The notes: generated by a model from the sequence alone, not told the origin. DNA of 64,000 nucleotides from Sternotherus odoratus (GCA_032164245.1 JAVMKO010000170.1:109397-173396), one strand, 5' to 3'. Shown: positions 1-9,795, counted from the first letter of the stretch. A program made the numbers and translations.

Positions 1-390
1 CACACCAAGACCTAAAGATGCTGGATTCAAACTAAAAGCCAATAAAAAGGATGGGCGAGATAGAAAACTTTGGGTAACGTTCTGCTGCCAACATCATGGG
101 GTATTGGTGCGCGCCCGACAGAGACCCAACCCCTCCTTGTGCCCAGCTCTCTTGGCCAGTTAGCCACCACAAGCTACGATCCCAAGCTGCGAACCCAAGC
201 CACGGACTCAAGCTACGTTCAGGACGGGTAACTCTACAGCAGCTGCAGAACATCTAGTGTGTGTGCATGTGTTGTGTATACAAAGGTATTAGATATTAGC
301 TATTGTTTATCAATCAAATTGTGTTATAATAAATGTGACATTCTTGTCTTGTCCCCTGAAAACATCCTGTGTCGTTTTATCTGTATAACA
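1..390 (+). mobile_element. 3' part of a probable retroviral-type LTR
   Basis: The stretch has an AATAAA-type polyadenylation signal near 329 (ATAATAAATG) followed by GT-rich sequence and ends in TATAACA, as LTRs end in CA. The homologous block at 29.16 kb (opposite strand) lacks it: homology starts exactly after position 390. So 390 is an insertion edge. The 5' part lies outside the window. No coding sequence is visible. Family not recognised. Confidence 0.45.
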
Positions 391-800
391 GTCTCCATGA
401 CTCATTCACAGGGCTGCTGTCCGTAGTTGGTTGAGCTCACAAGCTGTGCATGAGAGAGTTGTGCCCATGGGATTTAGATGCTTTTTAAGCAGGTGATTGT
501 CCATGTATCACAGCTCCAAAGCTGAACGGAAATGTGGTGGCTGCATTCGCCTCCAGGGTCTCCTTAGTCTAATGAGTCACTAAAACCAGCCCCAGCCCCC
601 GCTTATCCCCAGTGAGATCCAGACAGTCACAGACACCCTGCCTGACCCCCAGCCCAGGGAAACTTTGTTTTGCAGGGGGCAGCCTGGGAGATTAGTTCCT
701 GAGAGACACTGGCTGGGAGAAGATGAGAGGTGGGGGGAGAGTCAGCCTGGCCTGGGAGACATCCCTTACCTGGGATAGAGAGGGTGGAAGTGCTCCAGGA

Positions 801-853
801 GCATGCTGGGAGATGTAGTGTCTGACTCTCCAGGGAGCAGAAGTGACGTTAAG
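801..853 (+). promoter_or_regulatory. ZNF143-type site plus ETS/CRE-like element (copy a)
   Basis: GCATGCTGGGAGATGTAGT (801-819) is the reverse complement of the ACTACAWYTCCCAGMATGC class bound by ZNF143/THAP11. It is followed by GAAGTGACGTTAAG (840-853), a weakened ETS plus CRE half-site. The same pair occurs, better preserved, at 11,848, 53,690 and (minus) 57,284. Motif calls are by eye; promoter function is inferred. Confidence 0.6.
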
Positions 854-1974
854 CAGGGGGATGGTGAGCTGGGCTGCAAATGAGCCTTGGATGCTGTAAC
901 TCCTGTGGGGCCATTGGAGCCTCTCCTGGAGCCAGAGAAGAGTTTTGTGTGAATCCTGAAACTGGGACACCCCTGGGCTGGGGGAGGGGCACGCTCTGCT
1001 GGCAACAGGGCCTGGGGAAGCCCAGCTAGGGGAGGCAAACCCCCATGGTAGGAGATTTGGGAGGAAATGGATCTCACACCAGTCACGTTGGGTCACACCC
1101 ATGAAGGAGGAGGAGTGGGGAGTGTCAGGAGTTTCACGCAGTCACCCAGGTGATTTTGATGATATGGTTATGGAGGAGGATGAAGCGCCTGGGGATAAAT
1201 TCAGCTGTTCTTCATTGGGGGGCAGAGGCAGCAATTGTTACATTAAAAACTCTTCAGGGAAGTAGCTGTGAGTGGTCACCAAACGTTTCTGTGTGTTCAC
1301 ATCTGTCCAGGAATGAGGCCTAAAGCAGAAATGGGGGAGGGGCTGTGAATTGAAATCAGGTGGAGAGAGAAATGTGTCCAAACCCAGTGAGACTCGATGT
1401 GGGGGAGAAATAACAAGTGATCCCAGCTCCTTCCCCCAGCCTTAGGTGGGGATTAGCTGCCAACAGCTGCGGCTGCTGCTCTGAGGGGAGCGGTATAAGT
1501 GTCTGTCTGTGGGTGCAGCCCACCAGCTGGTTCTCCTGGGGCAGAAGGTGAGTGGCTGGGCCAGGATGCACCGGCTGGGAGATGAAATATGAACAGGGGT
1601 CTAAGGAACCGGTCTCCAGTGGGGGGGTCAAGGATCCTGAGGCAGTGGAGTCTCAGCATCACGGTCAGCAAGAGTCAAAAGTGCTTGGGGGTGAGCAAGG
1701 GGGGCAATGGTCCTAGTGGATTTTTTGGGCATCCCTTTCACGCCTTGCCTACAACAACCCAGCAGTCCCCAGCTCTCTCTCTGCACTAGGGTTGTGTGCT
1801 CTGTGGGAAGGGGCCTCTAGGGATGGGTATTTCCAGCTTCATTAAAGAGTCCTAAAGGAGAAGGAAAAGTTAATGCCTCAGAAAAGTCTCTGTGTGTGTG
1901 TTGGCTGGATGGGATGGTGTCTAGAAACCCCTCTGCTCTAGTCTCTTTTCTCTGAATCAGGGAGCAAAATCAGT

Positions 1975-2047
1975 TGCCCTCTCTGAGGCTTGAACTCAGG
2001 ACCTTTAGATTATGAGACTGACACACTGCCAACTGTGCTAAGAAGGC
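1975..2047 (-). tRNA. tRNA-Met(CAT), elongator type
   Basis: Read on the minus strand this is a 73-nt cloverleaf. The acceptor stem GCCTTCT pairs with AGAGGGC, with one G-T wobble. The anticodon loop CTCATAA carries CAT, and the T-arm CTGAG-TTCAAGC-CTCAG pairs fully. The body closely resembles vertebrate elongator tRNA-Met. A TTTT run follows within about 10 nt downstream (minus strand), suitable as a Pol III terminator. It is the inverted duplicate of the gene at 27,526, which has a T-loop change this copy lacks, so this may be the better functional candidate. Confidence 0.85.
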
Positions 2048-2225
2048 CTGAAGAAGGCTTATGCTTAATGCGTATAAGACCCTCCTACAGCAGTGACTGG
2101 GGCAGCAATGGAGCAAGGGATGTGCAGGAAGAAGCAGGGAGATCTGGTGCCCAGTGACCTGTCCTGCCAGCTTTCTCAGTATCAAATAAATCAGTTCTCT
2201 CTGCTAGTGAGAACAAAGAAACAAA

Positions 2226-3620
2226 GCATGCTGCTCGGGGAGTGCTCTTCAGTGGGTGTTTGGCCGGGGAGGGAACATGCCGGCTGTGTGTCTTGTGACT
2301 GTCTGCTCACCACACATCGGCATTGTCCTCCCCTCCATTGCTCGGTGGCTTTGAAGCGGTGGCTTTGAAGCCTTCCCTTGGAGATGTAGCACCCGCTGCC
2401 TCTGCTCCAGGGGCCCAGAGGAGGAAAGGTGAGCTGGGCTCCAGCCTGGGACTCTTCCTCCCTCCTGCTGAGCCCTGAGTATTCAGCCTGGCCCTGACCC
2501 TCCTTTCTGCAAGTGCCATGTGGGCAAGAGGAAGAGCCTGGCACCTGCGGGTGCAGGGACCAACGTTGTGGATGTCAGGTGAAGCATGAGAAACGCAACC
2601 GGCAGGGCAACCCCCAGGAATCTCTAGCCAGATGGTTTAGTTCCAGGACCCCAGCTTAGAGCAGCCAGCCTGTTGAACCAGCTGGATCAAAAACCTACCT
2701 GCAGTGCAGATCACTTGCCCTGTGGGAAGGGAAAGAGCTGATTGTGGTTCACCCAGTGAAAGGTCAACCAGTACATTCAGCTCTAATGGTTAGCAGCAAA
2801 TTAACTCATTACCAGGAGGTCCCACAGAGATTTGAACTCAGATCACAGAGTCCTGAGTGCTGATCATTACACCATGGGACCTAGTATGAGTAGCTGTCTC
2901 TTGCCCCCCATGACTCTCAGCTAGCAGGCTTGCACTCAGCATTTATTGCTTCCCACCAGCAGTTTCTTCTCACAGAACACTCTCTCCTCCTCCATCCACT
3001 GTAGTCCTGCTCTACCATATCTGTGGGTCCTGCCCTCAGTCCCCGCATCCCCCTGCTTTGGCTCTGTTCCCTGCAGACCTCAGGAATGTCTGGGGAGGCT
3101 GCCTCCCTTCACTCGGTGTCCCACTCATCTCAGCCAGCTGCAGACTCATCTGGAGCTCAACCAGCTGTCACCTCATCTGGTCATTCAGTCACCCGCTGAC
3201 CCGCTCCCCTGCCTGGCTGGTCTGGTGGAAATCCCACAGGACAGTGCAGGTCTTGGCACTGTTGGTTTATTAAAGGTTGTGGTGTTTGCTTGACCCCCTG
3301 GAACAAAGCTGCCAACTCCTCCCTCACCGACTCCCACCAATCCCCCTGGTTGCCGTAGAACCCTCTGATGCTTTCCTGTTTTGCCAACACCATCAGGACT
3401 CACCGCCCCGCTCCTTTGTCTTGCAGACTCTGGATGTTCAGTTTCCAGTATCCTCTGTACTTGCTCAGGGAATTGAGGTGCACGGTGAGAGCTGCGTGAT
3501 CCGAACAGTCCATTGGCACTGCCCTGCACTGGGCTGTCAACGGTCTCTCCTTCACGGAAATCTGGTCAATGCCATTCCTGGGGTACCCCATTGGCGGCTG
3601 GTGTCAGCTTGGGTCAGAGG
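2226..3620. repeat. Segmental duplication carrying tRNA-Gln (inverted copy at 43270-44610)
   Basis: The block is the reverse complement of about 43,270-44,610. Both copies share the GC-rich stretch near 2400 (44,470 in the partner), the tRNA-Gln locus and the stretch 2950-3600. A 14-bp tandem duplication (cggtggctttgaag) near 2343-2370 is present only here. The ORF on 2946-3293 is matched in the partner but with many substitutions and no clear coding pattern, so I treat it as non-coding. Confidence 0.85.
2818..2881 (-). pseudogene. tRNA-Gln(CTG) pseudogene with anticodon-arm deletion
   Basis: On the minus strand the sequence begins GGTCCCATGGTGTAATGATC and ends with a good T-arm and matching acceptor strand. 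Compared with the intact duplicate at 44,020 it lacks about seven bases directly after the anticodon (…GGACTCTG joined to TGATC…). This removes the 3' half of the anticodon stem. The gene cannot form a normal cloverleaf. Confidence 0.8.
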
Positions 3621-4112
3621 AATAGCAACACAGCATGGGGCAGGATCATTGCCTGTGGGTGGGGGGCCACTGTGCTGGAGGAGGGTCCCACTGGAAAATG
3701 AACAGGTCTGAGGTGGATGGGAAGGCTCAGGGTCAGCCTGCCCTGGGAGTAGCAGCAGGGGGGGGGCACTAGGACCGTTCAATGTCAGTTGCTGCAGGGA
3801 GGCAGCATGGAGCTGCAGGGGAGAAACAGGGACAGTCAGCTCTAGAGCAGAGGGAGGGGCCGTGGCAGCAAGGGAGGGGCAGGGACACTCAGGGAGATGG
3901 GTGGGGTGACAGGCAGGGCTTCGGGAGAGACCCAGCTCTGGACATTGGTGGAGCTGGGACCCTGGGCCCTGAATGTTGCTGGAGCCCAGGCACCAGCGGC
4001 CCAGATAATTCGCTGCCCCTGCCAGGATCCACACTAGCACCTTGTGAGCTCTAGTGCTGCCAGGGAGATGTGCCGGGTGTGAGGGAGCAGCCTTAGCACC
4101 CCTTAAATGTGT
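3621..4112. other. Duplicated flank upstream of tRNA-Asn, no gene seen
   Basis: The last 150-200 bases resemble the flank of tRNA-Asn at 23,990 (shared CACTAGCACC-TGTGAGCT-TAG). The reverse complement resembles 31,980-32,150, so this is part of a three-copy tRNA-Asn flank family. No RNA or coding gene is recognised. Confidence 0.6.
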
Positions 4113-4186
4113 GTCTCTGTGGTGCAATGGGCCAGAGTATTTGGCTGTTAAGCAAAAGGCTGGTGGTTTGAGCCCACCCAGAGATG
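4113..4186 (+). tRNA. tRNA-Asn(GTT), partly degenerate
   Basis: This 74-nt sequence matches vertebrate tRNA-Asn with anticodon GTT in loop CTGTTAA. Weak points: the T-loop reads TTTGAGC instead of TTCGAGC (loss of C56), one anticodon-stem pair is lost (G opposite G), and the D-loop is altered (GGGCCAG). It may be a pseudogene. A better copy lies at 23,990 and decayed ones at 31,904 (minus) and 44,647. Confidence 0.65.
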
Positions 4187-4509
4187 TCAGTAACCCCCCG
4201 CCTCTCAAAGATCTGCTCACAGCCATAAGAGCCCCTTTGCTGCCTGAAAACCATCCCTGTTACCCTCAGTGGTTTCAGCTGGTGGCCCGTAGAGTGCGCT
4301 GGACACGCCTCAGAAATCCAGGCTTCAGGCTTAATCCACAAGGCCGAGCACAAAACCTTCAGCCTGGCACGTTTTGCTCCCTTCACACTTCTGCCCCAGT
4401 CACAAGGAAGAACTGGACGAGAGACGCCAGCTCCAAAACTGCCTCCTTCCCACTTTGTAGGCTGCTGGGATGTTATTAATATGAACTGGGACCGTATCGA
4501 TCATTGATC
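4187..4509. other. Spacer downstream of tRNA-Asn
   Basis: The first 100 bases resemble the region downstream of the 23,990 tRNA-Asn (CCTTTGCTGCCTGAAAACC-like stretch). The rest shows no recognisable feature. Confidence 0.4.
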
Positions 4510-4960
4510 TGGGAGAGTGGTGAAAGCGGGGGAGGGGCCGGGAGTAGCCTCCCCCACCAGGAGCTCAGGCGCACACTGCTGAGCCTTCAGGAGAACAGGG
4601 GAGGGCAAGGAGCTGTTCCCCCCGCCGGAGGAGTCCTTCCCAAGACCTCCCTAGCGCATCTCCCTGCTCTCCCAGAGCCTCAGAGTCTGGTGTCTGAGCT
4701 CCCTGCAGGGGGAGGCTGCTCCCAGTGCCTTCCCCCTGGGCGCCTTCCCCCGCTCTCCCAGAGCTTCAGTGACTGTCCAGGAGCACGGGGCAAGGTGCTG
4801 GGAGCAGCCTCCCCTGCAGGGAGCTCAGGCAACTGACACTGAGGCTCTGGGAGGGCAGGGGAGGGGCCGAGAGCAGCCTCCCTTACCGAGCCCTGGCGGG
4901 CCAATCAGAACAGGTTCAGGGGCCAGATCTGGCCCATGGGCCATAGTTTGCCCACCCCTG
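4510..4960. mobile_element. hAT-type nonautonomous element, right end
   Basis: The right end GGGCCATAGTTTGCCCACCCCTG (only the last 17 bases are terminal-repeat-like: AGTTTGCCCACCCCTG) is typical of hAT elements starting CAGGGGTGGGC. Internally it has GC-rich inverted and tandem segments built on CCCTGCAGGGGGAGGCTGC. After 4960 the sequence resumes homology with 38,945 onward, which lacks the element, so 4960 is an insertion edge. I cannot find a matching left terminus; the left boundary is approximate. Confidence 0.55.
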
Positions 4961-4962
4961 AT

Positions 4963-5171
4963 CTACAGCAACCTCATTATCCACAAACACACTCTCCTCA
5001 TGCTCCAGCCAGAAGGGAAATGAGCAGGAATTCTTGCTGTTCAGCCATGGACACACTTAGACAATGGCACAGCAGTGAGTGTTTGGTGGAAGCTGGTCTG
5101 AGGAAACAATCGGAAAGGATCATTCAGTGAGAACAAAAGTAGAGTGTAATGACAGATTATTAACCAGCAAG
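4963..5171 (+). repeat. Duplicated 5' flank of tRNA-Ser (direct copy at 38950-39159)
   Basis: About 200 bases before the tRNA-Ser are shared with 38,950-39,159, starting at ACCACAAACACACTCTCC-like sequence, with scattered substitutions. The flank and tRNA were copied as one unit. Confidence 0.8.
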
Positions 5172-5252
5172 TAGTTGTGGTCGAGTGGTTAGGGCAATGG
5201 ACTAAAAATCCATTTGGGTTTCCCTGCATAGGTTCAAATCCTGTTAACTATG
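5172..5252 (+). tRNA. Serine-type tRNA with AAA anticodon
   Basis: The body is that of a class II tRNA-Ser with the long variable arm. It is a direct duplicate of the Ser(AGA) gene at 39,160. The anticodon loop is CTAAAAA, so the anticodon is AAA rather than AGA, a single G to A change. The anticodon stem ATGGA/TCCAT is perfect. The acceptor stem GTAGTTG/TAACTAT and the T-stem pair with wobbles only. It therefore still folds. Family knowledge: SerRS reads the long arm, not the anticodon, so a transcript could be serylated yet read Phe (or, with inosine at 34, Phe/Leu) codons. It may equally be a silent pseudogene; no strong T-run follows. Confidence 0.75.
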
Positions 5253-5867
5253 ATGGAGCTGAAGTTCAACAGAAGGAAGACTCTTTGTTATCAGGTCCTT
5301 CCAAATGTTGAGTTCTTTCTAAGAGGTTCCAGACACATCATCAGCAAGAACTTTCACAAGATCTCACACCCACCATTATAGCCTCTCACACCCACCATTA
5401 GAGCTCAAACTTTAGCTCCCAGTTATACACCTAACTTTTAGCCCAGTTTTTCATCTTGGGTCAACCTGAATGTCTATTGTTATTATTACAATGTTGGTTA
5501 GCCTAGCTAGCAAGCGGGGAAATACTTTGCCCATGTCTATTTGTGTAAAACAGGGGTGTCAAACTCAATTGCACAGGGGGCCAAAACTCAAAACTCGCAG
5601 GCCGAACAGTATAACCATTTATTTAACAGACTAAATATTTATGTTTTTTAACCATTAATATGAACCAAAATACAGGATATCATTCCAAAATAAATACATT
5701 TCAACTTAAAATATTTTGCTCTTCATAAAAAAATATCCTGTCAATACAATACATTCAAAATCTGTACATGCTGGAATATTAAAAAATCTGAAAATATAAA
5801 TAAAAAATTGAATTTAAAGCAAAAGTATAATCATAACAAATCATAACATTCAATTTTCTTGTCCTAT

Positions 5868-7676
5868 TTAGTCAGAGCCTGATACTTGGAGTCTTTTCTT
5901 TGCAACAAGTTCGTTTATGTTTGGGGTTAGGTTCTGTGTTGTGAAGATTCTCAGGTTCGATTGCAGGTGTTCATCAGTGAGGCGACTCCTGTGTGACGTT
6001 TTGTTAATTTTCATCACAGAGAACAGCTGCTCGCACAGATATGTGCTGCTAAACATGGACAGGATTCGAGCCGCATGTTGGCGGAGCTGCGGCATCGCTT
6101 CAGGAATGAAGCGAGTGAACTGTGCTGGCCCCGCAGTGTCGTACTTTGCCTTCAGTGTCCCGTTACATTGCAGTTCTATCAGCTCCATCTGCATTTCTAC
6201 AGGTGCGGTTTCCACATCGACTGCAAATGGGTTGCGAAGCAGCTCGAAGTTACTTTTCTGTGCCTCAAAGTCACTGAAGCGCCGTGCGAACTCAGTGCGC
6301 AGCGCGCTGAGTTTTTCAGCAAAGGTGGCATTTGGGAAAACTGTGGCACTTTCTTGGTTCCGTATTACTTGGCAACAGGGAAAGTGAGACAAGTTGCATT
6401 GGTGCATTTGTGTCTCCCATAAGCGCAGCTTCACTTGAAATGCCTTCACTGCATCATGCATATCGGTTATTATGTGCTCCCGTCCCTGGAGTTGAAGGTT
6501 TAAAGCGCTAAGATGCGACGTTATGTCAGCCAGGAACGCCAACTCACATTTCCACTTTTCATCCCGCAGAACTGTGCAGTCTTTCCCCTTACTGTCCATG
6601 AACTGGCAGATTTCCTCTCGCAGCTCAAAGTGTCTTTTGAGAACTTTTCCCCGACTTAGCCACCGGACCTCCGTATGATATGGCATATCGCCAAACTCGC
6701 TATCTATTTCCCGCAGAAAAGACTGGAATTGGCGGTGATTTAAACCGTGGGCTCTGATAAAGTTGACGGTTTGTGTTACAGTGTTCATCACATGATCCAT
6801 TTTTAGGACTTTAGCACTCAGCGATTCCTGGTGTATGATGCAGTGATACACTGTCAACTCACCGGCACAGTTCTCCTCCCGCATCTTTGAGCGCATCCTT
6901 CCCACCAGTCCATTTTTTTCACCACACATAGCAGGTGCGCCATCTGTTGTAAGTCCAACGAGTTTTTCCCACGGCAGTTTCATGTCGGTTACACTTTGAA
7001 ATACATTTCCAAAGATGTCTTCTCCTTTCGTTGTCCCGTGCATCGATTTAATGTCCAGTATTTCCTCTGTTACGCACAAACTGGAATCCACACCACGGAT
7101 AAATATCGCCAGCTGTGCAGTGTCAGTCGCGTCAGTAGTTTCATCCACAGCAAGGGAGTATGCAACAAAATCTTTTGCTCTTTCAATCAACTGTGTTTTC
7201 AAATCAGTCGCCATCTCACAAACCCGATTAGCAACAGTGTTTCTGCTGAGGCTTACATTTGCAAACGCTCGCGTTTTATCTGGACAAAGGACGTCGCACA
7301 CTTTCATCATACAATTCTTTACGAATTCCCCCTCGGTAAACGGCCGTCCTGATTTGGCGATCTCTTCGGCCACAATGAAACTTGCTTTCACAGCAGCTTC
7401 ACTTTGTGATTTTGCTTTGGTGAAAAACGTCTGCTGGGATGTCAAATTCTTCTTCAACTCCTCTACCTTTTGTAGCTTCTGTCCTGCGCTCAGGTTTTTG
7501 AATTTGTTCTCATGTTTCGTCTCGTAGTGCCGTCTTAGGTTATACTCCTTCATTACAGCGATATTACTCCCGCAAAGGAGACACACTGGTTTACCTGCAA
7601 TTTCAGTAAACATATACTCATTCTCCCACCGGCTTTGAAAGCCTCGGTTTCCAGAATCAATTTTTCTCTTGGCCAT
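5868..7676 (-). CDS. hAT-family transposase (GTF2IRD2/ZBED-like)
   Basis: A single uninterrupted 602-residue ORF. An N-terminal BED-type zinc finger is visible (C32, C35, H50, H55). The RNase-H-like core has D178 in VDETTD and D245 in TTDGAPAMCG, and a C-terminal hAT dimerisation region holds CEQLFSVMK (C548, E549) and RSRLTDEHL. D178, D245 and E549 fit the hAT catalytic DDE set. The central part has YHCIIHQESL, as in GTF2IRD2-like hAT proteins. Its expected role is cut-and-paste transposition of the surrounding element, binding the terminal repeats. Length is normal for the family and no stop or frameshift is seen, unlike the decayed elements elsewhere in the window. The start at 7676 is preceded by a stop-containing leader and a ZNF143-like site. 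Domestication is possible but not shown. Confidence 0.93.
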   Translation of the reverse strand: MAKRKIDSGNRGFQSRWENEYMFTEIAGKPVCLLCGSNIAVMKEYNLRRHYETKHENKFKNLSAGQKLQKVEELKKNLTSQQTFFTKAKSQSEAAVKASFIVAEEIAKSGRPFTEGEFVKNCMMKVCDVLCPDKTRAFANVSLSRNTVANRVCEMATDLKTQLIERAKDFVAYSLAVDETTDATDTAQLAIFIRGVDSSLCVTEEILDIKSMHGTTKGEDIFGNVFQSVTDMKLPWEKLVGLTTDGAPAMCGEKNGLVGRMRSKMREENCAGELTVYHCIIHQESLSAKVLKMDHVMNTVTQTVNFIRAHGLNHRQFQSFLREIDSEFGDMPYHTEVRWLSRGKVLKRHFELREEICQFMDSKGKDCTVLRDEKWKCELAFLADITSHLSALNLQLQGREHIITDMHDAVKAFQVKLRLWETQMHQCNLSHFPCCQVIRNQESATVFPNATFAEKLSALRTEFARRFSDFEAQKSNFELLRNPFAVDVETAPVEMQMELIELQCNGTLKAKYDTAGPAQFTRFIPEAMPQLRQHAARILSMFSSTYLCEQLFSVMKINKTSHRSRLTDEHLQSNLRIFTTQNLTPNINELVAKKRLQVSGSD

Positions 7677-7763
7677 TGTTGGGGTCTAGCTTTGATTTGA
7701 TATTAGCGTTGTATACATCAACAGACCGCGAACTTGAACCGCGGCTTGCCGTTGGCGGCAATT

Positions 7764-7787
7764 GCACTGCATCATGGGATTTGTAGT
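7764..7787 (-). promoter_or_regulatory. ZNF143/THAP11-type site upstream of the transposase
   Basis: On the minus strand the sequence reads ACTACAAATCCCATGATGC followed by AGTGC. This is very close to the extended SBS consensus ACTACAATTCCCAGCATGC. It lies about 90-110 bp before the transposase start codon and inside the transposon, so it is a good candidate for the element's own promoter. Regulation is inferred from the motif only. Confidence 0.6.
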
Positions 7788-7816
7788 GTGTGTTATTGGG
7801 GCGTCATATCACAGGG

Positions 7817-8526
7817 CAGGGGTCGGGAACCTATGGCTCGCGAGCCAGGTGTGGCTCTTTTGAGCCTGTCATCTGGCTCGCGGCGCCCGCGAGGCTGGGG
7901 GGCGGGGGAGGCGGTGTGGCGCGGAGCTGCTCTGGCTGGGGGCGTGTCGCTCTTCTTCCCTCGGCTGGAGTCGGGTCACAGCAGCGTGACCCAGCGAACA
8001 AGTAAGCACGGGGGGGGAGAAGCCGTTTGCAAGGGGGCGTTGGGGGGAGGCTGGGCTGGGAGCGGGGGGAGGCTGGGCTGGGACGGGGGTAAGCGGTGTG
8101 GGGGAGAGATCGGGCTGGGTGGGTCAGGTGGGGGGGGGAAGGAGAGCTCGGCGGCAGTGGCGGCGTCGGGGGGGTAAAGGAGAGCGCGGCGGCAGCGGTG
8201 GCGGGGGGGGAACGGAGAGCGCGGCGGTGGCGGGGGGGATGGAGAGCGCGGCGGCAGCGGGGGAACGGAGAGCGCGGCGGCAGCGGCGGCGTCAGGGGGG
8301 TAAAGGAGAGCGCGGCGGAAGTGGTGGCGGGGGGGAAAGGAGAGCGCGGCGGTGGCGAGGGGGGAACGGAGAGCGCGGCGGCAGCGGTGGCGGGGGGGGG
8401 AAAGGAGAGCGCGGCGGCAGCGGGGGGGGAGAGGAGAGCGCGGTGGCGGGGGGGGAGGAGAGCGCAGCGGCGGCGGGGGGGGGGCTATTATATGGCTCTC
8501 TGAGCCAAAAAGGTTCCCGACCCCTG
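7817..8526. mobile_element. Nested nonautonomous hAT element
   Basis: Terminal repeats are CAGGGGTCGGGAACC at the left and GGTTCCCGACCCCTG at the right, flanked by perfect 8-bp target duplications TCACAGGG (7809-7816 and 8527-8534). The subterminal GGCTCGCGAGCC is palindromic. The interior (about 8150-8480) is a GC-rich variable repeat built on GGAGAGCGCGGCGGCAGCGG. There is no transposase. It inserted after the host hAT was in place. Confidence 0.93.
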
Positions 8527-9241
8527 TCACAGGGCCATTAAAAACAGATATATAAAACGATTTCGCGGGCCGGATATAATTGTATGGCGGGCCGGATGTG
8601 GCCCGCGGGCCTTGAGTTTGACACATGTGGTCTAGACCCAGGCTGCACTCTGAGCCACCTCCTCACCCTGTGCCAGATGGAGAAAAGTAAAGGGTCCAGC
8701 CAACTCTCCCATTACCAGTTGGGAACCACTGATCCCCCAAACATGGAGAGGCCTTTGACTTTGATGAGCATTAAATATGTGGCTGGTCTCTTTCTTCAGC
8801 AATCATTTTAACTAAGATGAAGGTGGGAAGAAATGATTCTCAAAGGAGAGGGGAAAGATGATCCCTGGGAAATTTAACACCCTGCAACCTCCAGGATGGA
8901 GAAGGACTCAGCTCAACAGGTTCCCTCCAAGGATGGAGAAGTTGCTGGGATTTAGAAACATGGGGAACAGCCCCAAACCCGACAGGATTCTTAACTGGTA
9001 GCTCAGAGTGACATAGAGGGAGGCAAAACCTGACCTTGGAGATCTATGTTCAGAAATGAAAAAAGGGTGGAAATCTGAGGGATTTTGGATCCATTTTTGC
9101 AAATTATAGAGAGGAAAGTTGAAAATCAGAGGGATTTTCTATCAATTGTTGATAGGAGGTAAAATCGGAGTGTTTCAGATGAACATTTGATAAATGAATA
9201 GAGAGGAAATGGGCAACATTCGCCAATCTATATATATAAAA

Positions 9242-9296
9242 GTCAAGTGGTGTATGTATGTGTGTATGTATGTATGTATGTATGTATGTACGTATG
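9242..9296. repeat. (TGTA)n microsatellite inside the Helitron
   Basis: About thirteen TGTA/TGTG tetramers in a row. Such a run near the 5' end is common in animal Helitrons of this type. Confidence 0.9.
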
Positions 9297-9529
9297 ACTG
9301 CGAACTCCTCCCGCACCGTTTGAGCCAGAGACTTGAAATTTGGTACAGTGAGGGGTCTTGGGGTCTAGATGCTGGTAAGGGTCGAAAAATTTTCGGATCT
9401 CACCTCTGACGCCCCCCAGGGGTGAAAGTCTTTCAGGGCCAATCACATCGGCTGGGCGGTTAGGTGGTGATGATGTCATAATACCCCCCTCCAACAGACA
9501 CCTCACTCGCTCAGCTCACCCCTCCCTCC

Positions 9530-9795
9530 TCCAACGGAACCCCGGAGATCCCTCAGTTCTCTGCCCCTTCCCCCTCCCAACGGAACCCCGGAGATCCCTC
9601 AGTTCTCTGCCCCTCCCCCCTCCCAACGGAACCCCGGAGATCCCTCAGTTCTCTGCCCCTCCCCCCTCCCAACGGAACCCCGGAGATCCCTTAGTTCTCT
9701 GCCCCTCCCCCCTCCCAACAGAACCCCAGAGATCCCTCAGTTCTCTGCCCCTCCCCCCTCCCAACGGAACCCCGGAGAGCCCTCAGTTCTCTGCC
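9530..9795. repeat. 46-bp tandem repeat inside the Helitron
   Basis: About five to six units of period 46-47, each containing AACGGAACCCCGGAGATCCC and then TCAGTTCTCTGCCCC. The last units are diverged. Confidence 0.85.

Larger units (their letters stand above)
391..2225. repeat. Segmental duplication carrying tRNA-Met (inverted copy at 27330-29165)
   Basis: The sequence is the reverse complement of about 27,330-29,165 with scattered substitutions and small indels. Anchors include the CACCAGCTGGTTCTCC stretch near 1520 and the tRNA-Met itself. It contains a promoter-like module at 801-853, a second decayed ZNF143-like match near 679-700 and tRNA-Met on the minus strand. Apart from these I see no gene; the many short ORFs are not conserved between the copies. 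Confidence 0.85.
5551..8629 (-). mobile_element. Autonomous-type hAT transposon with intact transposase ORF
   Basis: The ends are CAGGGGTGTCAAACTCAA at 5551 and TTGAGTTTGACACATGTG ending at 8629, imperfect terminal inverted repeats of hAT type. Flanking octamers are GTGTAAAA (left) and GTCTAGAC (right). Both fit the hAT target consensus nTnTAnAn but they match at only 5 of 8 positions. The minus-strand ORF 5868-7676 is the transposase. A second hAT element (7817-8526) is nested between the ORF start and the right end. The right flank is arm A; arm B has ATCTAGAC at the equivalent place with no element. Confidence 0.9.
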
